A stretch of DNA of 25,784 nt from CAZCBJ01 sp964496705 (GCA_964496705.1 CAZCBJ010000031.1:1-25784); one strand, 5' to 3'; shown: positions 14,672 through 23,869, numbered from the stretch's first letter. Notes: a model not told the origin generated them from the letters alone. A program made the numbers and translations.

Positions 14672-16039
14672 TCAGAGCGTTCGCCTGAGCAGTTGCCCGC
14701 ATGGTTTGCCCGCCGCCAGTTGCCCACCGCGCACCGCCACCTGACCGCGCAGCACGGTGGCCACCGGGCGGCCGTTCACCCGCCAGCCCTCGGCGGGGTG
14801 GCAGTCGCTGCGGCTGTGCAGCTCCGCCGCGCGCAGCGTCCAGGTCTGGCTGGGATCGAACAGCACCAGGTCGGCATCCGACCCGGGCGCCAGCACGCCC
14901 TTGCGCGGGAAAAGGCCAAAGGCGCGCGCCGGTCCCTCGGACCAGACCTGTGCCAGGCGCTCGAGCGAGAGCTTCCCACCGGGCACCCCGGCGCTGTACA
15001 CCAGCGCCAGGCGCGTCTCCACACCGCTCATCCCGCCCGGCACGCGCGAGAAATCGCTCAGATCGGCTTCTTTCTGGGCGCGGGTGTAGGGGCAGTGGTC
15101 GGTGGCCAGCGTGCTGATCTCCCCGGACTGCAGCGCGCGCCACAGCCCATCCTGATCCTCCCGCGACTTGATCGAAGGAGCGCACACCAGGCTGGCAGCC
15201 TGCGCCGGGTTGCCGCGGTAATCCTCCGCAGTGAACAGCAGATAATGCGGGCAGGTCTCGCCGCTGACCGGACGCCCGGCGCGCCGGGCAGCGCCCACCA
15301 GCTCCGCGCCGCTCGCCGTGCTGATATGATGGACGTGCAGCCGGGCGCCGCATTCGGCCTGGAAAGCCAGCACGCGGCGAACAGCGGATTCCTCGCACGC
15401 CGCCGGGCGCGCCTGCGGATAGTATTCCAATCCGCGCTGCCCGCCAGCCAGCAGGCGGGCCGTCTCGGCGTCCGCCAGCGGTCCGTCCTCGGCATGCGCG
15501 CTGACCATCCCGCCCGCGGCGGCGGCAGCGCGCAGCACCGCGCGCAGCTCGTCATCCTTCAGGCGGAATCCCTCATAAGCCATGAAAACCTTGAAGCTGG
15601 GAAAGCCGCGCCGCACCATTTCGGGAATTTCGGCGATCTTGCTGGCTGTATCGCCGCGAATATTGAGATGAAAGGCATGATCCACCCAGGCCGCGCCGGA
15701 CGCCTCTTGCAGCTTGCCGTCCAGCGCCTCCGCCAGGCTTTGCGTTTCGCCGGGGATGACGAAATCGATCAGCGTGGTCGTCCCGCCGTGCAGCGCGGCC
15801 AGCGTGCCGCTGGCGATGTCGTCGCTGGAGATGTGGCTGCCGGTCGGCCAGGGGAGGTGCACATGCACATCCACCCCGCCCGGCAGCACCAGCAGCCCGC
15901 GCGCGTCCAGCACCTCGGCTCCCGGCGCGCGCAGTTCGGTTCCCACGGCGCGGATGATGCCATCTTCGGCCAGCAAGTCCGCCGTGAAGCGCAACCCGCC
16001 GCTCACAATGGTTCCGCCTGCCACCAGCAATTGATGCAT
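14672..16039 (-). CDS. hydA: Dihydropyrimidinase / hydantoinase family hydrolase
   Basis: Cyclic-amidase of the amidohydrolase superfamily that opens dihydropyrimidine or hydantoin rings (455 residues). All binuclear-zinc positions are visible: HVH (His59, His61), the lysine that becomes carbamylated in FKVFMA (Lys150), His182 in SAHAEDG, His238 in VHHIS, and Asp314 in ATDHCPY. It is first in the operon before preT and preA, so opening dihydrouracil to N-carbamoyl-beta-alanine is the likely reaction; hydantoin or allantoin-like substrates remain possible, since the same family includes HyuA and allantoinase. The start at ATG 16039 follows a near-perfect GGAGGTGAAC; an upstream in-frame TTG at 16150 was rejected. 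The gene is divergent from the large beta-helix gene across a 295-base region. Confidence 0.9.
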   Translation of the reverse strand: MHQLLVAGGTIVSGGLRFTADLLAEDGIIRAVGTELRAPGAEVLDARGLLVLPGGVDVHVHLPWPTGSHISSDDIASGTLAALHGGTTTLIDFVIPGETQSLAEALDGKLQEASGAAWVDHAFHLNIRGDTASKIAEIPEMVRRGFPSFKVFMAYEGFRLKDDELRAVLRAAAAAGGMVSAHAEDGPLADAETARLLAGGQRGLEYYPQARPAACEESAVRRVLAFQAECGARLHVHHISTASGAELVGAARRAGRPVSGETCPHYLLFTAEDYRGNPAQAASLVCAPSIKSREDQDGLWRALQSGEISTLATDHCPYTRAQKEADLSDFSRVPGGMSGVETRLALVYSAGVPGGKLSLERLAQVWSEGPARAFGLFPRKGVLAPGSDADLVLFDPSQTWTLRAAELHSRSDCHPAEGWRVNGRPVATVLRGQVAVRGGQLAAGKPCGQLLRRTL

Positions 16040-16189
16040 GTTCACCTCCGGTGGCCCAATTTTACCGGAAGATCGGAGGAAAATGCCGTCCAGATGAAGA
16101 AACAGACGGGCTTTCTTTTTTGGTTTGGTCCCATTCAAAAAGTGACACAACGATCATGCGCTCGCAACTGACCGTTAAAAAAGCGCGCA

Positions 16190-16218
16190 TTGACAGTTGG
16201 CTATTTTTCCTCTATCAT
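16190..16218 (+). promoter_or_regulatory. Strong housekeeping promoter of the beta-helix gene
   Basis: TTGACA (16190-16195), a 17-base spacer, then TATCAT (16213-16218): one mismatch from the sigma-70 consensus. The predicted start is near 16225, giving a leader of about 110 bases. CAACTG (16165-16170) and CAGTTG (16194-16199) form an inverted pair overlapping the -35 and could be an operator, but this is weak. Confidence 0.75.
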
Positions 16219-16274
16219 ACACGCATCCAATGGGACTTAATTGAATATCCCACCATCGTCTGGCAGCGGAAAGC

Positions 16275-16312
16275 AAGAGCCAGCCGCAGCCGGAGCAGCC
16301 CCCCTGGCTCTT
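16275..16312 (+). repeat. Hairpin in the leader of the beta-helix gene
   Basis: AAGAGCCAG (16275-16283) and CTGGCTCTT (16304-16312) are a perfect nine-base inverted repeat around a 20-base loop, followed by TTCGCC and, eight bases later, the ribosome site AAGGAG. It lies wholly in the predicted leader. It may be an mRNA stabiliser or an attenuator. It does not match a riboswitch consensus I know. Confidence 0.65.
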
Positions 16313-16334
16313 TTCGCCTATTAAGGAGAAGCGC

Positions 16335-19300
16335 ATGAAATCCAAGTTCGTTTTCACCCTGATCATGGTTGCGGCGCTGCTGGCCGGGCTGGTCTTTCCC
16401 GGTCAGACTGTGCGCGCCGAGGCGCCGCCACCGCCCGCGGACGGCGGCGCTCCGCCCGCGGTTTCAAAAACAGCGCCCAGCGCGCCTGAAGAACCCGCGG
16501 AGGAGAACGACCGCAGAGATCAACCACCCTCTCCGCCGCGCAGCGCGCCCGACGCGGTGTCCGGCGCTGTGCAGGGCGTTTTCCGCACCGACGGCGCGCT
16601 GACCGACCTCAACGGCAACCCGGTGCCGCTGGCCTCCGAGCTGGCCAAAGCCATGCTGGCCAACGGAATCTACATCTGCCCGGCAGGCGTGCTGCCCACC
16701 CAGATGGGCGGCAGCGGCGTGGGCTGCAAGGATACTGCGCTGACCACCGGCCTGCCTTTCGCCAGCCTGACCGCGGCCATCAATGACGCGCGCGTGATGC
16801 CCGGCTGGACGGTGGCGGCGCTGGCCAACAACTACACCGACCCGGGCGGATTGACCATCGACAAGCCCATCCAGGTGGTCGGCGAAATTGCATATTCCAC
16901 CATCATTAAAAACGCTGTGCGCATCAGCAAGCCCAACGTGACGCTCAAAGATTTCACCGTCGAAGGTAGAATCTCATCTGACAACCTGAATGGGCCGGTG
17001 ACGCTGGAGAATTTGCGGGTCCTGGCAGGCGCAGAAACCGCGATTTTTATCGACAACCAGAACGGCAATGTCACCCTGCGCGGGGTCAGTGCCAACAATA
17101 ACGCTGTTGGCGCGATTATTTTTATGAATCCCACCGGCCCGGGCACGATCAACATCGTCAACAGCACCTTTAACAATTGTACAACCGATTCGCCCTCCTC
17201 CTGCCTTTATATCGTCACCCAGGGGCCGGTCAAGTTGGAAAATGTCAGCGCCAATGGCAATCTGAAAGGCAGCGGCGCATCCATCTTTTTCGGGAAAAGC
17301 CTGACCATTAAGAACGGCGCATTTACCGACAACAAGAACAACAGCTCTGGCGAGGGCTACGGCTTGCGCATTGTGGACCAGACCACCATGGGCGCCGGGT
17401 TGGTAACCATCAACAACTTGAGTGCCAGAAACAACGACCGAACGGGACTTAGGATCGAAGCCAGGGGTAATATCAATCTTACAAATACAACACTGCTTGA
17501 AAATAAAGAGTACGGGGTGGATATCTTACCGGCAGACGGCGCAGTGGGCGGATTAAGTATGAATGGCGTGATTGCCTGGGGAAATACCCTGGGCGGTGTG
17601 TTTGCGCGAGTCAAAAGCGCCGGCCCGGTCAATATTCAGAACAGCCGCTTCAACAAGAACACCGGCATCGGGTTGAACCTAACGGCCGGCGGCACGCTGA
17701 CCCTGAAGAATGTGACCGCAGTCAAAAACACCGGCGGCGGTGCAGACGGGCTGCGCCTGGACAACACGGCGTATGCCACCGCGCCGCGCACAGTTTCCAT
17801 GGTCAACCTGGAATTGGGCGATAACGGCATGATGGGCATGCAGTTGCTGGCCAGCGGCGCGGTGACCCTCAACCATCTGACGGTGTATGAGAATCCCTTC
17901 GTCGGTATTCAGATCAACAACTGCTGGAGCGACGGCACGAAATGCCGTAACCCCGGCGGGATCAGCCTGCTCAGCACCAGCGGATTGAACACTTTTTGGG
18001 ATAATACCGGCGGAGAATCGATTGTATTTGCCAGCGGGGGGGCGGTGACGCTCAACGGCGTGCTGGTTGAAAATGGCTCAGCCGGGGTGCGCATCCAAAC
18101 CGACGAAGGCACAGGGAATGTCAGCCTGACCAATGTGATCCTGCGCAATGGAATTTGGAGAGGCTTGCAGGTCATGTCCGGCGGCAGCATTACCCTCGCC
18201 AGGGTGCGGATCGAAAACTTTAACGGTGGCGGCGCGGAGCTCAACAACGATATGGTCGCATTGCCCCGCCCGGTGACCATCACCAGCAGCCATTTTGACC
18301 GTTCATCCAACGGCAGCGGCCTGGTCATCAACTCGCTGGGAACCGTGCTGCTCAACAACGTTAGCGCCAGCTTCAACAATGATGGCGCATATATCGCCAC
18401 GCGCGGGCCGGTGACCGTCGCCAGTACGCTGGGCGGGAACCTGTTCCGCGACAACGATGTCGGATATGGCCTGAAAATCAGCACACAAAATGCCGTCAAC
18501 ATCAAGGATGTCGACGCCAGCGGCAACCAAAGCGGCGCCGGGGTCGACGTGAGCGTGTCCGCTTCCAGTGGCGCGGTCACCTTGAACAATGTGAATGCCA
18601 ACCGCAGTTCTGTCGGGGTGCTGGTGCGTTCGCTGGGGCTGATCACCGTCAACAAGGTGACCGCCAGTCAGACGACCAACACTAATGTCACGTTGGGCGG
18701 CGGCGCAAGGTTGGATAACTCAAGCGGCAGCGGCACTGCCGGCGTGACCGTCACCAACAGTGAATTCAACGGCAACGGCAGTTATGGCTTGAATGTTCTC
18801 TCGCGCGGCGCGATCACCCTCAACCATGTCAGCGCGAACCTAAACCTCCCCTCCACCGGTTCAGCGGTGCGGCTGCTCAATTGCAATCCAGACCTCGCGG
18901 GCTGCACGACCCTTGCGCCGGTATCCATCCTTTCCACCAGCGGCAGAAACCAGTTCGATGACAACACCGAGGGTCTGTACATAATCACCGGCGGCAATGT
19001 GACCCTGAACGGGGTCAGCGCGAGCGGCAACTCACTACGAAATGGCGCCACCCTGGTCATGGGCACCGAGAAGAGCATCGGCAATCTGACCATCAGCAAC
19101 AGCCAGTTTAACTGGAATTGGGATGAAGGACTCCAGGCTACGCTGAAAGGCACCATCACCCTGAACAATGTGGAAGCCAATAACAATTATTCGAATCATG
19201 GCGCTCTGCTCAACAATACCCTCGGCGCTGCACCCAGGAACATCACCATCTCGCGCAGCTCTTTCAACGGCAACAATTTCGATGAGCCGGACACAGATGC

Positions 19301-20222
19301 GGGATTAAAGCTGGTCACCGCCGGGAATGTGACTCTCAACCAGATCAGCGCCAGCCACAATCGCGGCTACGGCGCGAAGGTTGAAGGCGCCGGACTGGTG
19401 ACCCTGCTCAATACGCTGGGTGATTCAAGCTTCAATTTCAATGCGGCTGACGGTTTGAACGTGACCGCCAGCGGAAAAATCAGCCTGATCGGTCTGACCG
19501 CCAGCCACAACACCGGCGGGATGGGGATCAGCCTAAACAACACCGGCGGGATTGGAGATGTGCTGGTGACTTCGGCGGTCATGCTCGACAATTCCGGGCG
19601 CGGCCTCAGCGTGACCAGCAAAGGCCTGGTGACCCTTTCCAGGGTCAACGCATTAAAAAACGGCGGTGTTGGTGTGTTCATCGACAATCGAAATGCCGGA
19701 ACGGCCAAGCCTGTGACGCTGCTGAATGTGCTCGCAGACTACAACAATCTGGAGAATCTGAAGGTTGATTCGCGCTCCAATATCATTCTCAATGCCGTAT
19801 CGGCCAGCTTTTCCATTAACGGCATCGGCGCCCGGCTCAACAACGATGACGGCGGTCTGGGCACCGGCAGCATTCAGATCCTCAGCACGCTGGGCGCCAA
19901 CCGTTTTGAGGGCAACAGACTCAACGGGCTGACCATCGCCACCAACGGCGCGGTGACCATCAGCCGCGCGGCAGTCAATTCCAACGGGTCTGGCGGAGCG
20001 GTTGACGGCCTGTTGATCAGCGTCTATAACACCACCGCGCCGGTGACCATCACCTGCAGCGTCTTCTCCGGCAACACCGGCAGTGGCATCGAAGCCGTCG
20101 CCTTCAGCGGCACCAACCTGCTGACGCTCAGGGGCGTGTTGGTGGGCGGCAACACAGACCCGGTGCAGGTCAGGCTGCCCGCCGGGCAGACCTTCAAGGT
20201 CTTCAAGATGGCCTGTCCGTAG
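16335..20222 (+). CDS. Giant secreted right-handed parallel beta-helix protein
   Basis: A 1295-residue exported protein. Residues 1-28 are a Sec signal ending in VRA; residues 30-75 are a Pro/Ala/Glu-rich tether. The rest, from about residue 140, is a succession of short strands and Asn turns such as VTLNGVSASGN, GLYIITGGN and VTISRAAVNSN, the pattern of stacked beta-helix coils as in pectate-lyase-like and adhesin folds. A motif [ST]x(S/L)G followed by F and N recurs at residues 547, 697, 867, 1026 and 1184, about every 160 residues. Three close cysteine pairs (282/290, 530/537, 850/857) could pin loops as disulfides. No catalytic residue set, sortase signal or membrane anchor is seen, so it is probably released or surface-bound. 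The ATG has AAGGAG upstream and a strong promoter. Adhesin, sugar-binding or matrix roles are possible; the function is unknown. Confidence 0.88.
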   Translation: MKSKFVFTLIMVAALLAGLVFPGQTVRAEAPPPPADGGAPPAVSKTAPSAPEEPAEENDRRDQPPSPPRSAPDAVSGAVQGVFRTDGALTDLNGNPVPLASELAKAMLANGIYICPAGVLPTQMGGSGVGCKDTALTTGLPFASLTAAINDARVMPGWTVAALANNYTDPGGLTIDKPIQVVGEIAYSTIIKNAVRISKPNVTLKDFTVEGRISSDNLNGPVTLENLRVLAGAETAIFIDNQNGNVTLRGVSANNNAVGAIIFMNPTGPGTINIVNSTFNNCTTDSPSSCLYIVTQGPVKLENVSANGNLKGSGASIFFGKSLTIKNGAFTDNKNNSSGEGYGLRIVDQTTMGAGLVTINNLSARNNDRTGLRIEARGNINLTNTTLLENKEYGVDILPADGAVGGLSMNGVIAWGNTLGGVFARVKSAGPVNIQNSRFNKNTGIGLNLTAGGTLTLKNVTAVKNTGGGADGLRLDNTAYATAPRTVSMVNLELGDNGMMGMQLLASGAVTLNHLTVYENPFVGIQINNCWSDGTKCRNPGGISLLSTSGLNTFWDNTGGESIVFASGGAVTLNGVLVENGSAGVRIQTDEGTGNVSLTNVILRNGIWRGLQVMSGGSITLARVRIENFNGGGAELNNDMVALPRPVTITSSHFDRSSNGSGLVINSLGTVLLNNVSASFNNDGAYIATRGPVTVASTLGGNLFRDNDVGYGLKISTQNAVNIKDVDASGNQSGAGVDVSVSASSGAVTLNNVNANRSSVGVLVRSLGLITVNKVTASQTTNTNVTLGGGARLDNSSGSGTAGVTVTNSEFNGNGSYGLNVLSRGAITLNHVSANLNLPSTGSAVRLLNCNPDLAGCTTLAPVSILSTSGRNQFDDNTEGLYIITGGNVTLNGVSASGNSLRNGATLVMGTEKSIGNLTISNSQFNWNWDEGLQATLKGTITLNNVEANNNYSNHGALLNNTLGAAPRNITISRSSFNGNNFDEPDTDAGLKLVTAGNVTLNQISASHNRGYGAKVEGAGLVTLLNTLGDSSFNFNAADGLNVTASGKISLIGLTASHNTGGMGISLNNTGGIGDVLVTSAVMLDNSGRGLSVTSKGLVTLSRVNALKNGGVGVFIDNRNAGTAKPVTLLNVLADYNNLENLKVDSRSNIILNAVSASFSINGIGARLNNDDGGLGTGSIQILSTLGANRFEGNRLNGLTIATNGAVTISRAAVNSNGSGGAVDGLLISVYNTTAPVTITCSVFSGNTGSGIEAVAFSGTNLLTLRGVLVGGNTDPVQVRLPAGQTFKVFKMACP

Positions 20223-20234
20223 GGATTTCTGCTC

Positions 20235-20268
20235 AAAAAAAATCCCCCCGAGAGGGGGGATTTTTTTT
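20235..20268. terminator. Perfect bidirectional intrinsic terminator
   Basis: Fifteen-base perfect inverted repeat: eight A, T and six C, a GAGA loop, then six G, A and eight T. The T run follows the stem on both strands, so it can end the beta-helix gene and the opposing GH2 gene. The GH2 stop codon (20267-20269) overlaps the T run. Confidence 0.95.
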
Positions 20269-22575
20269 AGAGGGTTTTGATCACCACTTCTGAGCCGTCC
20301 AGGCCGTCGGCTTGGGCGCGCAGGCGGATTTCGCCCGGCTGGCCGTTGGATTGCACCACCGCCAGGCAGCGCCCGCGGTGCGTGCTGCGCCAGTTGCCAA
20401 CATAGCTCTCAGTGCTGACCGGGTTGGCGCTGCCCACCGCCTTCAGCATGCCCGGCCCCTTCACGGTGAAATACACCGGGCGGTCGGCTGCGGGATGCGG
20501 GCGGCCGTTCTCGTCCAGGATTTCAACGCTGATATAGCTCAAGCCGCCGGGCGCGGCGGGGATCTCCTCCCGGTCAGGGGTCAGGCGCAGGCTGGCCGGC
20601 GCACTGTTGGTATGCAGCGCCGCCTCGGCCGCCGCTTCGCCGCCGCGGTAGCCCACCGCCTTCAGCTCGCCCGGCGCGTAAGGCACCTCAAAGCGCGCGG
20701 TGAAGCGTTCCTCCTTGCCGGTTGGCTTGCGGCCCAGCGACTGCCCGTTGAGCAACAGTTCCACCTCGGCGCAGGCCGAGTATACGTCCACCTGGAAGGT
20801 CTTGCCTTCGTGTCCCGCCCAGTTCCAGTCCGGCCACACGTCCGGCCAGCCCCAGTAGGTGGGGGTGGGGGCATGCGCCGCGATGTAGAGCTGCGTGCCC
20901 GCCTGCCACAGGATGTCGCGGTAAAAGGATTGCGGGCGCTTGAAACCGCACAGGTCCAGATCGCCGCAGTTGGCCTGGTGCCAGGGATAGGCGCCCAGGA
21001 AGCCGCCCTTCTCATCGTAATGCACGCGCCCGATGCCCGATTCGCCCAGGTAATCCAGCGAAGTCCACACGAAATCGCCCAGCACATGGCTGTGACCCAG
21101 CACGCTCATCCAGTTCTCGAAGGCCTCGCCGGGGATCGACTCGGTGCCGATCATCATGCGCGCCGGGTGGCGGGCGTGGTCGTCCTCGTACTGGCGCCAC
21201 AGGTAGTTGTAACCGCCCACGTCCAGGTGGGCGAAAACCGCGTCCGTGTTCTCCCAGGGGGTGCCGTCCCACGTGCCACAGATGGCCGAGATCACCGGGC
21301 GGGTGGGATCCACCGCGCGCACGCGCTCGGTCAGCCGGCGCGCCACTTCGGCGCCGCCGTTGCGCCCGTCGCGCTCGTGCACCTCGTTGCCGATGCTCCA
21401 CAGCACAATGCTGGGGTGATTGCGGTCGCGCAGCAGCATGGCGTCCAAATCCCGCTGCCACCAATCATCGAAGACCACGTGATAGTCGAAGGGGTTCTTG
21501 CCCTCGCGCCAGCAGTCGAACGCCTCGTCGATCACCAGCATCCCCAGCCGGTCGCAGGCCTCCAGGAAGGCGGGAGCGGGCGNNNNNNNNNNNNNNNNCA
21601 GCGGATGGCGTTGTAGCCGCTGGCTTTGTGGATTTCCACCTTGCGCTCCTCGGCGCGGTCGAAGGAAGCCGCGCCCAGCACGCCGTTGTCGTGATGCACG
21701 CAGCCGCCCTTCATTTTCAGCGGCTGACTGTTGAGCAGAAAGCCCTTTTCGGCGCTGAAGTGCAGCGAGCGGATGCCGAAAGTGGTCTGCTGGCTGTCCA
21801 CCAGCTTGCCGTCCACCCGCACTTCGCTCTCAATGCGGTAGAGATGTGGGGTGTCGGGCGACCACAGGCGCGGGCGGTCGGTGGTCAGATCCTGGCTGAA
21901 TTCAAAATCCGCCCCGGCTTCGATGTGCGCAGATGCCTCCACGCTGACTGCCGGGCAATCATCGGGCGAAACCAGCCGGCTGTGCAGCGTGACGGTCTGC
22001 GCCTGAGTCGAGTCATTCCTGAGCGTGGTGCGCACGCGCACCAGCGCCGAATCGCTTGCGACCTGAGGGGTGGTGACGTATACGCCCCACGGCGCCACAT
22101 GCACCGGCTCGGTGACGATCAGCCACACGTGCCGGTAGATGCCCGAGCCGGAATACCAGCGGCTGTTCATCTGCCCGCTGTTGTCCACCACCACCTTGAG
22201 CAGGTTGGATTTACCCACTTCCAGATAGGGGGTCAGGTCGACGAAGAAGCTGCTGTAACCGTAGGGATAGCGGCCGATGTATTGCTTGTTCAGACGCACC
22301 TCGGCGTTCATGTACACGCCCTCAAACTCGAGCAGCACGCGCTTGCCAGCCCACTCGGCGGGGGCTTCGATCGTCTTGCGGTAATGTCCGCGTCCCATCT
22401 CGAAAAAACCGCCCGAAGCCGTGCTGGGATTGCCGGCTGCGCGCGGACGACTGATGCTCCAGTCGTGCGGCAGGTCCACCCGGCTCCATTCTGATTCGTC
22501 CGGCTCCCCCCAACCGCCGTCCTTGAAATCGCCCAGAAAAAAGCTCCAACCACGGTCAAAAGGTTGTCTTTGCAT
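20267..22575 (-). CDS. Glycoside hydrolase family 2 (beta-galactosidase-like), split only by an assembly gap
   Basis: Retaining glycosidase of family GH2, about 767 residues once the gap is corrected. In order: a sugar-binding jelly roll opening with QPFDRGWSFFLGDF, an Ig-like domain, the catalytic barrel, then DUF4982- and Ig-like C-terminal domains (LLLNGQSLGRK; ISVEILDENGRP). The acid/base is Glu of WSIGNEVHERDG (21383-21385); the likely nucleophile is Glu of IGTES (21140-21142). The frame changes across the 16 N at 21583-21598: before it the sequence ends GYNAIR, after it PAPAFLEACDRLGMLVIDEAF resumes. This spans the GH2 block IR-C/T-x-HNPP-x-PAF, so the gene is intact. No signal peptide, so it is probably cytoplasmic. 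It starts 13 bases after the aminotransferase stop and has ribosome site AAGGAG. Galactosidase versus other GH2 activity is not decided. Confidence 0.9.
21583..21598. other. Assembly gap of 16 N, true length probably 11
   Basis: A run of 16 N inside the GH2 catalytic domain. Reading continuity requires a gap length that is 2 modulo 3, whereas 16 is 1 modulo 3. The bases flanking it (TG before, CG after, minus strand) fit Cys-x-His-Asn-Pro with exactly 11 missing bases. Confidence 0.85.
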
Positions 22576-22588
22576 TGGCGCTCCTTTC

Positions 22589-23869
22589 TTATAGCAGCGC
22601 GTTGAACACCTTATAAATCGCCTCGGTCATTTCTTCGATTTGCAATGTGCTCAATTCGGGGCTGATGTCAAAATGCACCGCCCGACCCAGCAGGTCGAGT
22701 GTGCGCGGGCACATGTCGGGCGTGTAATCCACCTGGCGCGGATGGGTCTTCCACGGACCGGCTGCCGGATGCCAGGTGCGCTGACCCATGATCGGCGCCC
22801 AGTGGGGGTAGACGTGATAATCCACCTCGTCCGGCGAATACATGACGAAGGATTCCAGTCCTTCGGCTGAAAGCGCGTCGGACAGGGCGTGGGCGCGCGC
22901 GGCTTCAGGCGCGAAGAACACCAGCGCGATGGCGGCCTCACCCCCCGGATCGTGGATGGTGCGGAACTGGACGCCCTTCTGCTTTGCCAGCCCGGCGATG
23001 TTGTCTTTGATCATGTTCTTGCGCTGGCGCATATCGCCCAATAATTTGTCCAGCCGGCGCAATTGCACCAGCGCCACCGCGCCCAGCAGCTCGGGCATGC
23101 GGAAATTGATGCCAGGCAAGACGCGCTCTTCGGGGATCTGGTTGCGCATCCCGCCGACCACATCGTGGAACATCATCGCCCGATCGTAGGCTTCGCGCTG
23201 GCTGGTGATCAGCATACCGCCTTCGCCGCTGGTGAGGATCTTGTTGAATTGCAGGCTGAAGGCGCCCGCATCGCCGATGCTGCCCAGCCGCCGTCCGTTG
23301 AAGCTGGCGCCGTTGGCCTGGGCGGTGTCTTCCAGCACCTTGAGCTGGTGCTTGCGCGCCAGTTCCATGATCGCATCCATGCGGCAGGGCGCGCCGCGCA
23401 TATGCACCGGCAGAATCGCGCGGGTGTACGGGCTGAGCTTGCGCTCCGCGTCCGCCGCGTCAAGGGTCAGCGACTCGTCCACCTCGGCCATCACCGGCAC
23501 CGCGCCCGCTGCCACCACCGCCGAAGCCGAGGCGATCCAGGTGTAAGCGGGGACGATAACCTCGTCGCCGGGGCCAATGCCCAGCGCGTTCAACCCGGTG
23601 ATCAGCGCCGAGGTGCCCGAATTGACCGCCAGCGCATACTGGCTGCCCATCACGCTGGCAAAGGTTTCCTCCAGCTCGTCCACTTTGGAAGCCCCCGGGT
23701 TGGGGCCGTAGTAACGGAACAAACGCCGGGTGCGCAGCACTTCCAGGACGGCCTGTTCCTCTTCTTCGTCAATGCGCATGCCGCCCGGATACATCGGCGG
23801 CATGCGGTGGGTGACCACCGGCGCGCCTCCCTGGGTGGCCAATTTTTTGGGGTCTGGCTGTGTGGTCAT
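22589..23869 (-). CDS. DegT/DnrJ/EryC1/StrS family aminotransferase
   Basis: PLP-dependent sugar or cyclitol aminotransferase of the DegT family (426 residues). The cofactor positions are visible: NSGTSAL at 83-89 for the phosphate, Asp181 in LEDTAQA for the pyridine nitrogen, and Lys210 in FSLQFNKILTSGEGG for the Schiff base. The Gln-Phe-Asn before the lysine replaces the more common His, as in several cyclitol and inosose aminotransferases. The family normally transfers an amino group from Glu or Gln to a keto-sugar used for surface polysaccharide or natural product. The true start is ATG 23869 with AAGGAG upstream; the longer in-frame start has none. It lies between a diguanylate cyclase gene (19 bases upstream) and a GH2 gene (13 bases downstream). 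The keto-sugar is unknown. Confidence 0.92.
   Translation of the reverse strand: MTTQPDPKKLATQGGAPVVTHRMPPMYPGGMRIDEEEEQAVLEVLRTRRLFRYYGPNPGASKVDELEETFASVMGSQYALAVNSGTSALITGLNALGIGPGDEVIVPAYTWIASASAVVAAGAVPVMAEVDESLTLDAADAERKLSPYTRAILPVHMRGAPCRMDAIMELARKHQLKVLEDTAQANGASFNGRRLGSIGDAGAFSLQFNKILTSGEGGMLITSQREAYDRAMMFHDVVGGMRNQIPEERVLPGINFRMPELLGAVALVQLRRLDKLLGDMRQRKNMIKDNIAGLAKQKGVQFRTIHDPGGEAAIALVFFAPEAARAHALSDALSAEGLESFVMYSPDEVDYHVYPHWAPIMGQRTWHPAAGPWKTHPRQVDYTPDMCPRTLDLLGRAVHFDISPELSTLQIEEMTEAIYKVFNALL

Noticed and set aside
14648..16171. Long plus-strand ORF of 507 codons
   Set aside because: It lies antisense to the hydA gene, whose product has a full set of dihydropyrimidinase motifs. The antisense product is rich in Arg, Ala, His and Gln with no domain, as expected for the shadow of a GC-rich gene.
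16225..16334. Cyclic di-GMP riboswitch in the leader of the beta-helix gene
   Set aside because: The leader has a hairpin, but the conserved bases of the GEMM-type aptamers are not in order, so only an inverted repeat is claimed.
16335..20222. Tandem DNA repeats or a CRISPR-like array in the beta-helix gene
   Set aside because: The repeats are at protein level and strongly diverged in DNA; there are no identical direct repeats with unique spacers.
20312..21616. Plus-strand ORF of 434 codons
   Set aside because: Antisense to the GH2 gene and running into the N gap; low-complexity Ala/Val/Gln/His composition and no motif.
20267..22575. GH2 gene as a pseudogene or two separate genes
   Set aside because: The frame change coincides exactly with the N run, and the conserved block spanning it is restored by an 11-base gap; there are no other lesions.
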